A stretch of 64,000 nt of DNA from assembly GCA_026936105.1 (NCBI GenBank), contig JAIXKI010000002.1, forward strand, positions 263,556 through 327,555. Direction: 5' to 3'. The DNA comes from Chitinophagales bacterium. GTDB lineage: Bacteria; Bacteroidota; Bacteroidia; Chitinophagales; Chitinophagaceae. The notes under the pieces are model-generated. The model did not search any database. It worked only from the letters and a program-made list of their open reading frames with translations, and was not told the origin of the DNA. This document shows positions 54,576-63,553 of this stretch, in pieces; position 1 is the first letter of the stretch; each line of letters starts with the position of its first letter. A program made the translations under genes and the position numbers.

Positions 54576-57146
54576 ATGGATTCACGAAGAGAGTTTCTCA
54601 AAAAAATGATTCTGCTTTCCGGTACCGGTAGTCTAACTTATGCTATTCCGCCTGCTATTCAACGTGCCCTTGATATTGATCCCGAAGACGGCAGCACATA
54701 TCTAGATGCAGATCATATTGTTATCCTGATGCAGGAAAACCGTTCATTCGACCATTGCTTCGGAACACTGCGTGGTGTAAGAGGGTATAATGACCCCCGT
54801 GTTATAAAGCTTCCCAATAAAAACCTGGTTTGGCTTCAAAGCGGTGAAAACGGTGACACATACGCTCCATTTCATTTTGACATTGAAACCACTAAAATCA
54901 CCTGGATGGGTTCCATCCCTCATTCCCGCTCCAGCCAGGTGGATGCATTTAATAACGGCCGTTACGATAAATGGATAGATTCGAAAAAATCGGGCAACAA
55001 AAAGTTTGCAGAGATCCCGCTCACTATGGGATTCTTTAACAGGAGAGACATTCCCTTTCATTATGCCATGGCAGATGCATTCACTATTTGTGACCAGCAT
55101 TTCTCTGCAGCTATGACAAGCACCTGGCCCAATCGCCTGTATTTGTGGGGCGGAACTATCCGGGAGCAAAATAATATCAATGCAAAAGCGTATGTCAGAA
55201 ACAATATTCCCTGGGGAGAGGCGGCCTGGAAAACATTTCCGGAACTGCTGGAACAAAACGGGGTCTCCTGGAAAGTATATCAGAACGAGCTTAGCAATGG
55301 GGGCGGTTTTGAAGGCGAAGAACGTTCCTGGTTGGATAATTTCGGTTGCAATCCGATGGAGCATCAGGCACAGTTCAATTCCCGGTTTTCTTCCCGTTAT
55401 GTTAATACCTTAAAAAAACGTGCTGAGGACATGCCAGCAGAAATTACCGCTCTTGAAAAAGAGCTTGACGCCATTCAACCGGAAGATAAAAACTATGAAA
55501 AAAAGAAGATTGAGATTGGGAAAAAGAAAGAAGTGCTGGCCGATACCCTGGATCAGCTGCAGCAATGGAGTAAAGAAAATTTTGAAAAACTTTCCCAATA
55601 TCAGAAAAATCTTTTTACAAAAGCTTTCACTACCAACGTGGGAGATCCCGATTATCTTTCATTGACCACGCTTACTTTTGATGCAGACAATGAAAAACGG
55701 GAAGTAAAGATCCCCAAGGGAGACGTTTTGTTTCAATTCAGAAAAGACGTGGACGAGGGCAAGCTTCCAACCGTATCCTGGATCGTGCCTTCCCAGAAAC
55801 TTTCTGATCACCCGAGTGTACCATGGTACGGTACCTGGTACACTTCTGAGATTTTGAACATCCTTACAAAAAATCCGGAAGTATGGAAAAAAACCATTTT
55901 CATTCTTACTTATGATGAGAACGATGGCTATTTTGATCATGTACCACCCTTCGTTCCGCCGGTTGCAAACAATCCTCTTACAGGAATGTGTTCTCCATCC
56001 ATAAAAAACTTAGGCGGAGAATACATAAAACTGGAAAATGAGTTGGCTCAGGGATTAAATAAAAAGGAAGCAAGGGGCGGCCCCATCGGATTGGGATTCC
56101 GTGTGCCTCTAATAATTGCCTCTCCATGGAGCCGCGGAGGAAAGGTAAATTCTCAGGTGCTGGATCATACATCAGTATTACAGTTTCTGGAAGTGTTTTT
56201 AAATAAAAAGTTTCAAAAAAATATCCGTCAGGAAACCATCAGCGATTGGAGACGTACGGTATGTGGCAACCTAACCGCTTCATTCAACTCATTCAATTCA
56301 AAAGAAGAAAAACTTCCTTTCCTTGCAAAAGATCCATTAATTGAGAAAATCTTTAATGCCCAGTTTGAAAAAATTCCGGAGTCTTATAAAAGCTTAAGTG
56401 CAGATGAAATAAAAAAGATCAACGAAGACACGTATTCTTCTGAATGGATGCCCCGGCAGGAGCCCGGTATCAAAACGGCCTGTCCCCTGCCTTATCAATT
56501 GTATGTTGATGGCCTTTTAAGTGATGATAAAAATTCAATAAAGGTAAAAATGAAAGCAGCAAAAGATGTATTTGGTGATGAGTCTGCAGGATCTCCTTTT
56601 ACTGCTTATGCCGGTGGAATTTATAAAACCTCATTGACAGATCCGCAGAACAAGCCACTGCCCGAAGACGGGAGGGTGTGGCATTTTGCGGTGGCAGCAG
56701 GTGAAGAAATAGAATATGAATGGCCGGTATCAAATTTTGAAAATGAAACTTATGACCTGAAAATTTTCGGGCCTAATGGTTTTTATCGTGGCTTTGCAGG
56801 TAATAAAAACGATCCTACGCTTAAGATCGAGTTGGGCTACGAGCAGAAAAAATTTCCCGGAGCCGGGCTCAGTGGAAATCTTCAGTTGAATTTGTCCAAT
56901 ACAGGAAAATCATCACCGCTTACCATAACCATCAAGGATGAGTCTTATAAAAACAGACCGGTAACAAAAACAATAGCTCCCGGAGCAACAGAAAAAGTGA
57001 TCCTGGATCTTAAAAAGAGTTATGGTTGGTATGATATCAGTATAGAGGTATCCGGTATAAAATCGTATGTCCGGGACTATGCTGGCAGGGTGGAAACAGG
57101 CAAATCTTCATTTACCGATCCGGCTATGGGGAGAGTGAGTTCTTAA
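54576..57146 (+). CDS. Phosphocholine-specific phospholipase C, Tat-exported
   Basis: An 856-aa enzyme of the acid phosphatase-like superfamily (PlcN/PlcC type). The twin-arginine signal S-R-R-E-F-L-K-K (residues 3-10) sends a folded protein across the membrane. The catalytic domain opens I-V-I-L-M-Q-E-N-R-S-F-D-H-C-F-G and continues with T-S-T-W-P-N-R, T-Y-D-E-N-D-G-Y-F-D-H-V and V-P-L-I-I-A-S-P-W-S-R-G-G; two C-terminal beta domains (about 665-750, 765-845) match the DUF756 repeats of these phospholipases. It hydrolyses phosphatidylcholine or sphingomyelin to phosphocholine; phosphate or choline scavenging is likely. Confidence 0.92.
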   Translation: MDSRREFLKKMILLSGTGSLTYAIPPAIQRALDIDPEDGSTYLDADHIVILMQENRSFDHCFGTLRGVRGYNDPRVIKLPNKNLVWLQSGENGDTYAPFHFDIETTKITWMGSIPHSRSSQVDAFNNGRYDKWIDSKKSGNKKFAEIPLTMGFFNRRDIPFHYAMADAFTICDQHFSAAMTSTWPNRLYLWGGTIREQNNINAKAYVRNNIPWGEAAWKTFPELLEQNGVSWKVYQNELSNGGGFEGEERSWLDNFGCNPMEHQAQFNSRFSSRYVNTLKKRAEDMPAEITALEKELDAIQPEDKNYEKKKIEIGKKKEVLADTLDQLQQWSKENFEKLSQYQKNLFTKAFTTNVGDPDYLSLTTLTFDADNEKREVKIPKGDVLFQFRKDVDEGKLPTVSWIVPSQKLSDHPSVPWYGTWYTSEILNILTKNPEVWKKTIFILTYDENDGYFDHVPPFVPPVANNPLTGMCSPSIKNLGGEYIKLENELAQGLNKKEARGGPIGLGFRVPLIIASPWSRGGKVNSQVLDHTSVLQFLEVFLNKKFQKNIRQETISDWRRTVCGNLTASFNSFNSKEEKLPFLAKDPLIEKIFNAQFEKIPESYKSLSADEIKKINEDTYSSEWMPRQEPGIKTACPLPYQLYVDGLLSDDKNSIKVKMKAAKDVFGDESAGSPFTAYAGGIYKTSLTDPQNKPLPEDGRVWHFAVAAGEEIEYEWPVSNFENETYDLKIFGPNGFYRGFAGNKNDPTLKIELGYEQKKFPGAGLSGNLQLNLSNTGKSSPLTITIKDESYKNRPVTKTIAPGATEKVILDLKKSYGWYDISIEVSGIKSYVRDYAGRVETGKSSFTDPAMGRVSS

Positions 57147-57172
57147 AAACCTGTGGTTAAAAAATAAAAAAA

Positions 57173-57202
57173 GAAGTAGATGCTTTCCCTACTTCCTTTT
57201 TT
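57173..57202. terminator. Bidirectional terminator between phospholipase C and tRNA-Phe
   Basis: GAAGTAG (57173-57179) pairs with CTACTTC (57189-57195). T-rich flanks follow on both strands: six T at 57197-57202 on the plus strand, and seven T directly after the stem on the minus strand. It can end the phospholipase transcript and the tRNA transcript. Confidence 0.75.
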
Positions 57203-57204
57203 CG

Positions 57205-57277
57205 TGGTGTGGGGCGGAATCGAACCGCCGACACAAGGATTTTCAGTCCTTTGCTCTACCGACTGAGCTACCGCACC
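57205..57277 (-). tRNA. tRNA-Phe (GAA)
   Basis: A 73-nt cloverleaf: acceptor GGTGCGG, D arm GCTC-AGTCGGTA-GAGC, anticodon stem AAGGA/TCCTT with loop CTGAAAA (anticodon GAA), variable GTGTC, T arm GGCGG-TTCGATT-CCGCC, 3' acceptor CCACACC and discriminator A; CCA is not encoded. The acceptor has one C-A mismatch at positions 5 and 68 (a G would be expected in place of the A). Confidence 0.95.
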
Positions 57278-57388
57278 TAATTCTTGACCCTCCGCTACAC
57301 CAAAAGCGGGCAGCAAAAATAAGGTTCTATTCTTAATGTTGAAAATCTAAAACAAGAATGTTTGTGTCGCAATATTGTAGCCGTTGGT

Positions 57389-59665
57389 TTACATTCCATA
57401 CTCACTCAAAAACTTTATCCTCATGATCTTAAGCTGCTCCCAGTTAAAATTATGATCTGCCAGTTCTTCCTGAGCAACCTGCAGTGAGGAGGTTTCGCAG
57501 CTTTTGAAATATTCAATGATCTCTTCCTGTTCATAAACGTCCAGCATTTCATCAATAGCATAATCGAGATTGAGCCTTGTGCCGCTGGCAGCAATGGTTT
57601 CCATTTCTTCCAGCATTTCATCGATACGCCACCCTTTGTTTTTGGCAATGGTTTCCAGGGGCATCTTTTTATCCGTCTGCTGAATGATAAATACTTTATT
57701 ACCGCTCTTGTTTACCACACTGCGCATTACAAAATCATCGGGCCGTTCAATGTTATTCTCTTCAACATAACGGGCAATGAACTCCACAAACGGTTTTCCG
57801 AACTTTAAAGCCTTTCCCTTGCTTACACCATGACACTTTTCCAATTCACCCAGGTTGGTGGGATACATGGTTGCCATATCCTGCAATGAAGACTCCAGAA
57901 ATATTACAAATGGAGGCAGTCCCTTTTTCTTTGCCTCTTTCTGCCGCAACTCTTTCAACATCTCAAAAAGCCTGTCGTCTGAAGCTCCGCCTGTTGCCAC
58001 TTCCGCACCTTCTTCATCGTCTGCATTAGCATCTTCATAAAGATTGTTGAGTACGATCTTGAACGATTTGGGTTTTTTCAGAAAATCCTCGCCTTTTTTC
58101 TGCACCTTCAAAACCCCATATTCCTCAATATCCTTTTTCAGTAACCCCTCCAAAAGCATTTGGCGAATTAACGAATTCCAATAGTATGCCGGCTGATCGT
58201 TTCCAACACCAAATACATTTAACCCGTCGTGGCGGAACATCTGAATCTGGGGCGTCAGTTTACCCACTATGATATTCACCACATAGTTGGTGGCGAACCT
58301 TTCATCAAGCGCTTTGATCACTTTCAGTGCCGCTACCACACTTTCTTTTGCTTCCTCCTTTTCTTTGGGGTGTTTGCAGTTATCACAATTACCACAGTTT
58401 TCCTGCTTGTATTCTTCTCCGAAATAACTCATCAGTGTTTTACGGCGGCATACTCCGCTTTCTGCATAAGCCACTGTTTCGTTGATCAGCTGTGCGCCAA
58501 CCTCTCTTTCGCTTAATGGTTTATCACGCATCAGGTGCTCCAGCTTGGCAACATCCTTATGGGAATAATATAAAACGCATTTCCCTTCCAGCCCATCTCT
58601 TCCTGCTCTGCCCGTTTCCTGGTAATAATTTTCTATGGACTTGGGAATGTTGTAATGAATAACAAAACGTATATCGGGTTTATCAATACCCATTCCAAAA
58701 GCAATGGTCGCTACGATCACCTGCACATCTTCATTCAAAAACTGGTCCTGCCTTTCAGATCTGAGCTTACTTTCAAGACCGGCATGATAAGCAACCGCTT
58801 TGATACCATTGGCCATCAGAATATCGGCAAGCTCTTCCGTTGTTTTCCGGTTCAGCGTGTAAATAATCCCGCTTTTATTCTTCATTCCCTTTATAAAGCG
58901 GACAATGCTCTCGTCTGTCTGTGATTTTTTTATTTTGGGTAGTATCTCGTAATAGAGATTGGGCCTGTTAAATGAAGAAATAAAAATGTTAGGAGATTTC
59001 AGGTCCAGGTTTTTGACGATATCACTTTGTACTTTGGGCGTTGCTGTTGCCGTCAGTGCGATCATCGGAATATCCGGGTCTATCTGTATCATCATTTCAC
59101 GCAGCCTGCGGTATTCGGGCCTGAAATCATGTCCCCATTCAGATATGCAGTGTGCTTCATCAACAGCAAAAAATGAAATCTTCAGGTCACTGAAAAGTTC
59201 GAGGTTTTCCTGTTTGGTCAGTGTTTCCGGTGCCACATATAACATTTTGGTCCTGCCGGTTAACAGATCATCGTGTACTTCCCTGATCTCTTTTTTGGTC
59301 AATGTAGAATTCAGAACGTGAGCCACGTCATCTTTACTGCTATAGCTACGGACCAGGTCCACCTGATTTTTCATCAATGCGATGAGGGGTGATACGATGA
59401 TCGCGATGCCTTCGCTGATCAGGGCGGGCAGCTGATAACACAAGCTCTTTCCTCCACCAGTCGGCATGATCACAAAAGTATCTCGCCCCGCAAGTAATGA
59501 CTCTATTGCTTTTTCCTGATTGTCTTTGAACTTGTCAAAACCAAAATGCTCCTGTAGTGCCTTATGAAGATTAACTCGCTGACCATTTAAACCCTTCTTG
59601 CTTTTTGCGGTTCTTTCCATTTTAGAGCTTGTGGTCGCTTTTCGTTTCGCTGTTGACGTTGCCAT
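57389..59665 (-). CDS. recQ: ATP-dependent DNA helicase RecQ
   Basis: A 758-aa 3'-5' helicase. Seen: P-T-G-G-G-K-S-L-C-Y-Q-L-P-A (motif I), V-D-E-A-H-C-I-S-E-W-G-H-D-F-R-P-E-Y (motif II and aromatic loop), Q-x-x-G-R-A-G-R-D-G (motif VI), the RQC zinc cluster (C-R-R...C-G-N-C-D-N-C), an HRDC domain (about 575-650) and an additional C-terminal HTH_40-like domain. It is about 150 residues longer than E. coli RecQ owing to that tail. It works in fork repair and recombination. Confidence 0.94.
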   Translation of the reverse strand: MATSTAKRKATTSSKMERTAKSKKGLNGQRVNLHKALQEHFGFDKFKDNQEKAIESLLAGRDTFVIMPTGGGKSLCYQLPALISEGIAIIVSPLIALMKNQVDLVRSYSSKDDVAHVLNSTLTKKEIREVHDDLLTGRTKMLYVAPETLTKQENLELFSDLKISFFAVDEAHCISEWGHDFRPEYRRLREMMIQIDPDIPMIALTATATPKVQSDIVKNLDLKSPNIFISSFNRPNLYYEILPKIKKSQTDESIVRFIKGMKNKSGIIYTLNRKTTEELADILMANGIKAVAYHAGLESKLRSERQDQFLNEDVQVIVATIAFGMGIDKPDIRFVIHYNIPKSIENYYQETGRAGRDGLEGKCVLYYSHKDVAKLEHLMRDKPLSEREVGAQLINETVAYAESGVCRRKTLMSYFGEEYKQENCGNCDNCKHPKEKEEAKESVVAALKVIKALDERFATNYVVNIIVGKLTPQIQMFRHDGLNVFGVGNDQPAYYWNSLIRQMLLEGLLKKDIEEYGVLKVQKKGEDFLKKPKSFKIVLNNLYEDANADDEEGAEVATGGASDDRLFEMLKELRQKEAKKKGLPPFVIFLESSLQDMATMYPTNLGELEKCHGVSKGKALKFGKPFVEFIARYVEENNIERPDDFVMRSVVNKSGNKVFIIQQTDKKMPLETIAKNKGWRIDEMLEEMETIAASGTRLNLDYAIDEMLDVYEQEEIIEYFKSCETSSLQVAQEELADHNFNWEQLKIMRIKFLSEYGM

Positions 59666-59902
59666 TACTCATTCACTCCTTCTCTGCTTTGCAGTATTTA
59701 ATTCAATAAGATAAGGATTTCTTCATGAATACACATCATAAAAAGGATAATATTATTCACTTTGTTATGTGCGGCCTTTCTATATGCCGGTATTTCAAAA
59801 AAGGATAACGAATTTACGAAAATGCTGCCTTTGCACTTCATTATTATCAGTTAAATTTTGAAGTATATCGTTTGCATAATTAATTCTTCTTGTGAAAAAC
59901 TC

Positions 59903-59910
59903 TAATTTTG
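59903..59910 (+). promoter_or_regulatory. Bacteroidota -7 box for the kdsD operon
   Basis: TAATTTTG matches TAnnTTTG, 10 nt upstream of the ATG. TTTG at 59871-59874 is 28 nt upstream, too far for a standard -33. Confidence 0.4.
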
Positions 59911-59920
59911 ATGCCTTAAA

Positions 59921-60883
59921 ATGAATGTTTCCGTAAAAGAGATTGCACTGCGCACTATCCGGCTGGAAGCCCAATCTGTTTCCGGCCTCGCTTCGTACAT
60001 CAATGAAAGTTTTGAAAAGGCCGTATATGTCATTGCCCGTTGCAAAGGCAGAATTGTGATGAGCGGCGTAGGCAAGAGTGGTGTTATTGCACAAAAAATA
60101 GTAGCCACCCTGAATTCCACCGGATCTCCATCTATTTTTATGCATGCCGCCGATGCTATTCACGGCGATCTTGGGATTGTTCTGGAAGATGATATCGTAG
60201 TGGTACTCAGCAAGAGTGGCAACAGTCCCGAAATAAAAGTCCTGGTTCCTTTGATTAAAAATTTTGGGAATATACTGATCGGCATCGTTGGAAATATGGA
60301 TTCTTTTCTGGCAACGCATGCTGACATTGTTTTGAACACAACCGTAGAACAGGAAGCCTGCCCGAATAACCTGGCGCCTACCACCAGTACGACTGCACAG
60401 CTGGTAATGGGAGATGCTATTGCGGTGGCATTAATGGAATTAAAAGGATTTGGAAGTAATGATTTTGCAAAGTTTCACCCCGGGGGTACACTGGGAAAGA
60501 AGTTATATATGCATGTCGAAGATCTCTACAGCCTCAACGAAAAACCCAAAGTGCTTCCCAATCAATCTTTGAAAGAAGTGATCATTGAAATGACTAAAAA
60601 AAGGCTGGGTGCAACTGCGGTGGTGGATGAACAAAACAATCTGATTGGGATCATTACTGATGGTGACCTACGAAGAATGCTGGAACAGAACAGTGACATT
60701 GAAAAAAAACAAGCCAAAGACATCATGACCACCACACCCAAAACAATTACTGCAGATGCCTTGGCGGTGGAGGCGCTGGACCTGATGAGAAAAAAAGAAA
60801 TCACACAGCTGATTGTTGTAGAAAAAGGAAAATATTCGGGCTTTATACATTTGCACGATCTTATAAAAGAAGGTTTAATATAG
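59921..60883 (+). CDS. kdsD: Arabinose-5-phosphate isomerase
   Basis: A 320-aa SIS-domain sugar isomerase (KpsF/GutQ/KdsD) interconverting ribulose-5-phosphate and arabinose-5-phosphate, the first step to KDO of lipopolysaccharide. The SIS domain (about 30-180) has M-S-G-V-G-K-S-G, L-S-K-S-G-N-S-P-E and T-T-S-T-T-A-Q; two CBS domains follow (about 205-320). It is the first gene of a run with a mannose-1-phosphate guanylyltransferase 16 nt downstream, both being for cell-surface polysaccharide. Confidence 0.93.
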   Translation: MNVSVKEIALRTIRLEAQSVSGLASYINESFEKAVYVIARCKGRIVMSGVGKSGVIAQKIVATLNSTGSPSIFMHAADAIHGDLGIVLEDDIVVVLSKSGNSPEIKVLVPLIKNFGNILIGIVGNMDSFLATHADIVLNTTVEQEACPNNLAPTTSTTAQLVMGDAIAVALMELKGFGSNDFAKFHPGGTLGKKLYMHVEDLYSLNEKPKVLPNQSLKEVIIEMTKKRLGATAVVDEQNNLIGIITDGDLRRMLEQNSDIEKKQAKDIMTTTPKTITADALAVEALDLMRKKEITQLIVVEKGKYSGFIHLHDLIKEGLI

Positions 60884-60899
60884 ACAATAAGTTAAAAGC

Positions 60900-61982
60900 A
60901 TGAACAAACATCATTATGTGGCTATTATGGCGGGAGGAATCGGAAGCCGCTTCTGGCCAATGAGCCGCACCGACCACCCCAAACAATTTCTGGATATTCT
61001 GAATACAGGAAAATCTCTGATACAACAATCCTTTGACCGTTACAGCAAACTGGTGCCTGTAGAAAACATTTATGTGGTTACATCAAAAGAGTATGTCAAC
61101 ACAGTAAAAGAACAATTACCTGAAATTCCTGAAGAAAACATTCTTGGTGAGCCTTTCAGAAAAAACACTGCTCCTTGTATCACTTACATCGCTCTTAAAC
61201 TATTGAAGAAAGATCCTGATGCATTGATGATCGCCGCACCGGCTGATCATCTGGTATCGGAAACTGAAAAATTTTCCGACACCTCCAAAGCCGCATTGAA
61301 TTTTGTAAATCATTTCAATGCATTGGTCACTATCGGGATCAAGCCGCATAACCCAAACACGGGATATGGTTATATACAACATGATACGCTTGAAGCGGCT
61401 CCGGGAATTTTCATGGTGAAAACATTTACCGAAAAGCCCAACCTGGAGCTGGCAAAAACATTTTTGGCCAGCGGCGATTTTTTATGGAATGCCGGCATTT
61501 TTGTGTGGAAGGTGAAACATATTGTGTCTGCTCTTGAAAAGTATTTACCGGAGATCTATGAAGTGTTTGCTGCCGAAAAAGACAACATCAACACACAAAA
61601 TGAGCAGGAAGCAATTGAAAGAATTTATCCGCAATGCACCTCCATTTCCATTGACTTTGGAGTAATGGAAAAAGCAGATAATGTATATGTGATCCCCGCT
61701 TCATTTGGCTGGAGCGACCTGGGCACCTGGAACAGCGCCTGGGAAAACATGGAAAGGGATTACCTGGAAAATGCGGTGGCCGGTAAAAACGTTATGATCA
61801 TTGATTCTGCCAAATGTATGGTACATGTACCGGACAATAAATTGGTTTTACTTCAGGGGCTGGAAGATCATATTGTGGTGGATACAAATGACGTTCTACT
61901 CATTTGTAAAAAAGACAAAGAACAGGAAATTAAAGAATACGTAGCTGAAGTAAAACGTCGTAAGGGCGATAAATATCTTTAA
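60900..61982 (+). CDS. manC: Mannose-1-phosphate guanylyltransferase
   Basis: A 360-aa nucleotidyltransferase making GDP-mannose. The N-terminal A-G-G-I-G-S-R-F-W-P-M-S-R...P-K-Q-F is the pyrophosphorylase signature; F-R-K-N-T-A-P, P-A-D-H-L-V, T-F-T-E-K-P and N-A-G-I-F-V-W complete it. The C-terminal isomerase half of bifunctional enzymes is absent, so it is single-function. GDP-mannose feeds GDP-fucose, rhamnose or mannosylation of surface glycans. Confidence 0.93.
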   Translation: MNKHHYVAIMAGGIGSRFWPMSRTDHPKQFLDILNTGKSLIQQSFDRYSKLVPVENIYVVTSKEYVNTVKEQLPEIPEENILGEPFRKNTAPCITYIALKLLKKDPDALMIAAPADHLVSETEKFSDTSKAALNFVNHFNALVTIGIKPHNPNTGYGYIQHDTLEAAPGIFMVKTFTEKPNLELAKTFLASGDFLWNAGIFVWKVKHIVSALEKYLPEIYEVFAAEKDNINTQNEQEAIERIYPQCTSISIDFGVMEKADNVYVIPASFGWSDLGTWNSAWENMERDYLENAVAGKNVMIIDSAKCMVHVPDNKLVLLQGLEDHIVVDTNDVLLICKKDKEQEIKEYVAEVKRRKGDKYL

Positions 61983-62028
61983 AAACAATGCCGTCCGGGT
62001 CTTGTTTAGATTTTTAAAATTCTTTTCT

Positions 62029-62751
62029 ATGGCCGGTTTTCCTGTTGATACTATTCTGTTTCTTGATATAGAAACCGTTCCCCAACAACCATCATATTCT
62101 GAACTTTCACCGGAATGGAAAACATTGTGGGATCACAAAGCTTCTTTCCTGCTTCGTAATAAAGAAACTGAAACGGCTGAATCTGTTTATCCCCGTGCGG
62201 GAATTTATGCAGAGTTCGGGAAGATCATTTGTATTGGATGTGGACTCTTGTCCGGAAACAGGGAAAACAGAAAGTTTTTTGTAAAATGTTTTTCGGGTGA
62301 TGATGAAAAGTTATTGCTGAAAGGCTTTTCCGAAATGCTGGAACGGTGGGCACCATCCGGTGTAAAATTTCTTTGTGCCCACAACGGAAAAGAATTTGAT
62401 TTTCCCTATCTGTGCAGAAGGTTTGTTGTAAACCGTATGTCCATTCCCCCGGAGCTTCAGCTTTCTGGTAAAAAACCCTGGGAGGTAAATCATCTGGACA
62501 CTTTGGAACTTTGGAAATTCGGTGATTTTAAAAGTTATACCTCTCTTAACCTGCTGGCACATGCTCTTGACATTCCCACACCAAAAGACGATATAGATGG
62601 AAGCCAGGTCTGGGAAGTGTATTGGAAAGAAAAAAACATAAACCGTATTACGACTTATTGTCAAAAAGATGTGATAACCGTTGCCCAGATCTTTCTCCGG
62701 CTTCAAAATGAACCGTTGATCAAAAAAGAAAATATAGAAATAAAATCATAA
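62029..62751 (+). CDS. Predicted 3'-5' exonuclease, DnaQ/PolB-like
   Basis: A 240-aa RNase H-like exonuclease. The three catalytic motifs are visible: F-L-D-I-E-T-V-P (DxE), C-A-H-N-G-K-E-F-D-F-P-Y (the N...D motif) and Y-C-Q-K-D-V (the YxxxD motif). This is the family annotated as predicted PolB exonuclease-like. The start M-A-G-F-P at 62029 is chosen over a TTG 27 nt upstream. It overlaps the RidA gene by one base (TAATG). Confidence 0.87.
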   Translation: MAGFPVDTILFLDIETVPQQPSYSELSPEWKTLWDHKASFLLRNKETETAESVYPRAGIYAEFGKIICIGCGLLSGNRENRKFFVKCFSGDDEKLLLKGFSEMLERWAPSGVKFLCAHNGKEFDFPYLCRRFVVNRMSIPPELQLSGKKPWEVNHLDTLELWKFGDFKSYTSLNLLAHALDIPTPKDDIDGSQVWEVYWKEKNINRITTYCQKDVITVAQIFLRLQNEPLIKKENIEIKS

Positions 62752-63137
62752 TGGAAAGGATCAATTATTCTTCCGGTGCTATATGGGAAGATATCGTTGG
62801 TTACAGCCGTGCAGTAAAAATCGGAAATATGATCGAAGTGACCGGCACAGTTGCCGTTGATGAAAATAATATTCTTGCTGGTGGTGACAGCGCTTATGAG
62901 CAAACCCGGTTTATTATCCAAAAGATAGAAAGGATTTTACAAAATGCCGGCGCCTCTTTGAAAGATGTAATACGGACCCGAATGTTTGTTACCGACATTT
63001 CCCGTTGGGAAGAATATGGCAAAGCACATGGAGAATTTTTTAAAGATATCAGGCCTTGTACCACTATGGTGCAGGTCTGTGGACTGATTGGGGCAGAATT
63101 TTTAATAGAAATAGAAGCCACAGCTATTATCAGCTAA
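62751..63137 (+). CDS. RidA/YjgF family imine deaminase
   Basis: A 128-aa Rid-family protein. The conserved arginine lies in V-I-R-T-R-M-F-V-T-D and the family phrase V-x-G-T-V-A-V at the start; Rid proteins hydrolyse reactive enamine/imine intermediates from PLP enzymes. It starts on the last base of the exonuclease stop codon. The nearby aminotransferase gene (63554) could be a source of such intermediates, which is inference. Confidence 0.9.
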   Translation: MERINYSSGAIWEDIVGYSRAVKIGNMIEVTGTVAVDENNILAGGDSAYEQTRFIIQKIERILQNAGASLKDVIRTRMFVTDISRWEEYGKAHGEFFKDIRPCTTMVQVCGLIGAEFLIEIEATAIIS

Positions 63138-63138
63138 A

Positions 63139-63510
63139 ATGAATATAGAATCGCTGCGTGAATATTGCCTGTAAAAACCGGAGCAGAAGAGTCTCTTCCT
63201 TTTGGGCCGGATACATTGGTGTATAAAGTGAATGGTAAAATATTTTTACTTACCGGCCTTGATGAAGAACATCTGAGTTTTAATGTAAAACGTGACCCTG
63301 AGAAAGCGGTTTTATTAAGAGAAGAGTTTTCTTGTGTACTTCCCGGATATCACACCTGCCTGCCTGCCGGCAGGTGAACAAAAAAACACTGGAATATGAT
63401 CCTTGTTGATGGTTCTGTTTCTGAAAGATAACTGAAAGAATGGATAGATCATTCTAATAATCTTGTTGCCGGTAAAAAATTCAAAGAACTTCTAAGAAGA
63501 ATATCGGTTA
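63139..63510 (+). pseudogene. MmcQ/YjbR family gene, decayed, with inserted palindrome
   Basis: The reading pieces are M-N-I-E-S-L-R-E-Y-C-L, a frame break, then G-A-E-E-S-L-P-F-G-P-D-T-L-V-Y-K-V-N-G-K, L-P-G-Y-H, a TGA, K-K-H-W-N-M-I-L-V-D-G-S-V, a TAA at 63429-63431, and L-K-E-W-I-D-H-S. These match a YjbR (CyaY-fold, DNA-binding-like) protein of about 115 aa in order. Where H-x-N-K-K-H-W should be continuous, about 20 nt ending in CCTGCCGGCAGG (63363-63374) are inserted. At least three lesions make it a pseudogene. Confidence 0.8.
63355..63374. repeat. Palindromic CCTGCCGGCAGG insertion
   Basis: A 20-nt stretch, CCTGCCTG followed by the perfect 12-bp palindrome CCTGCCGGCAGG, is far more GC-rich than its surroundings and interrupts the YjbR coding sequence between the His and the following Asn-Lys-Lys. 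I recall similar CCTGCCNGCAGG short repeats in other Bacteroidota genomes. Confidence 0.6.
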
Positions 63511-63553
63511 ATTTTATATTGCATTCTATCCGATCAATTAAAATCCTTTTCTT

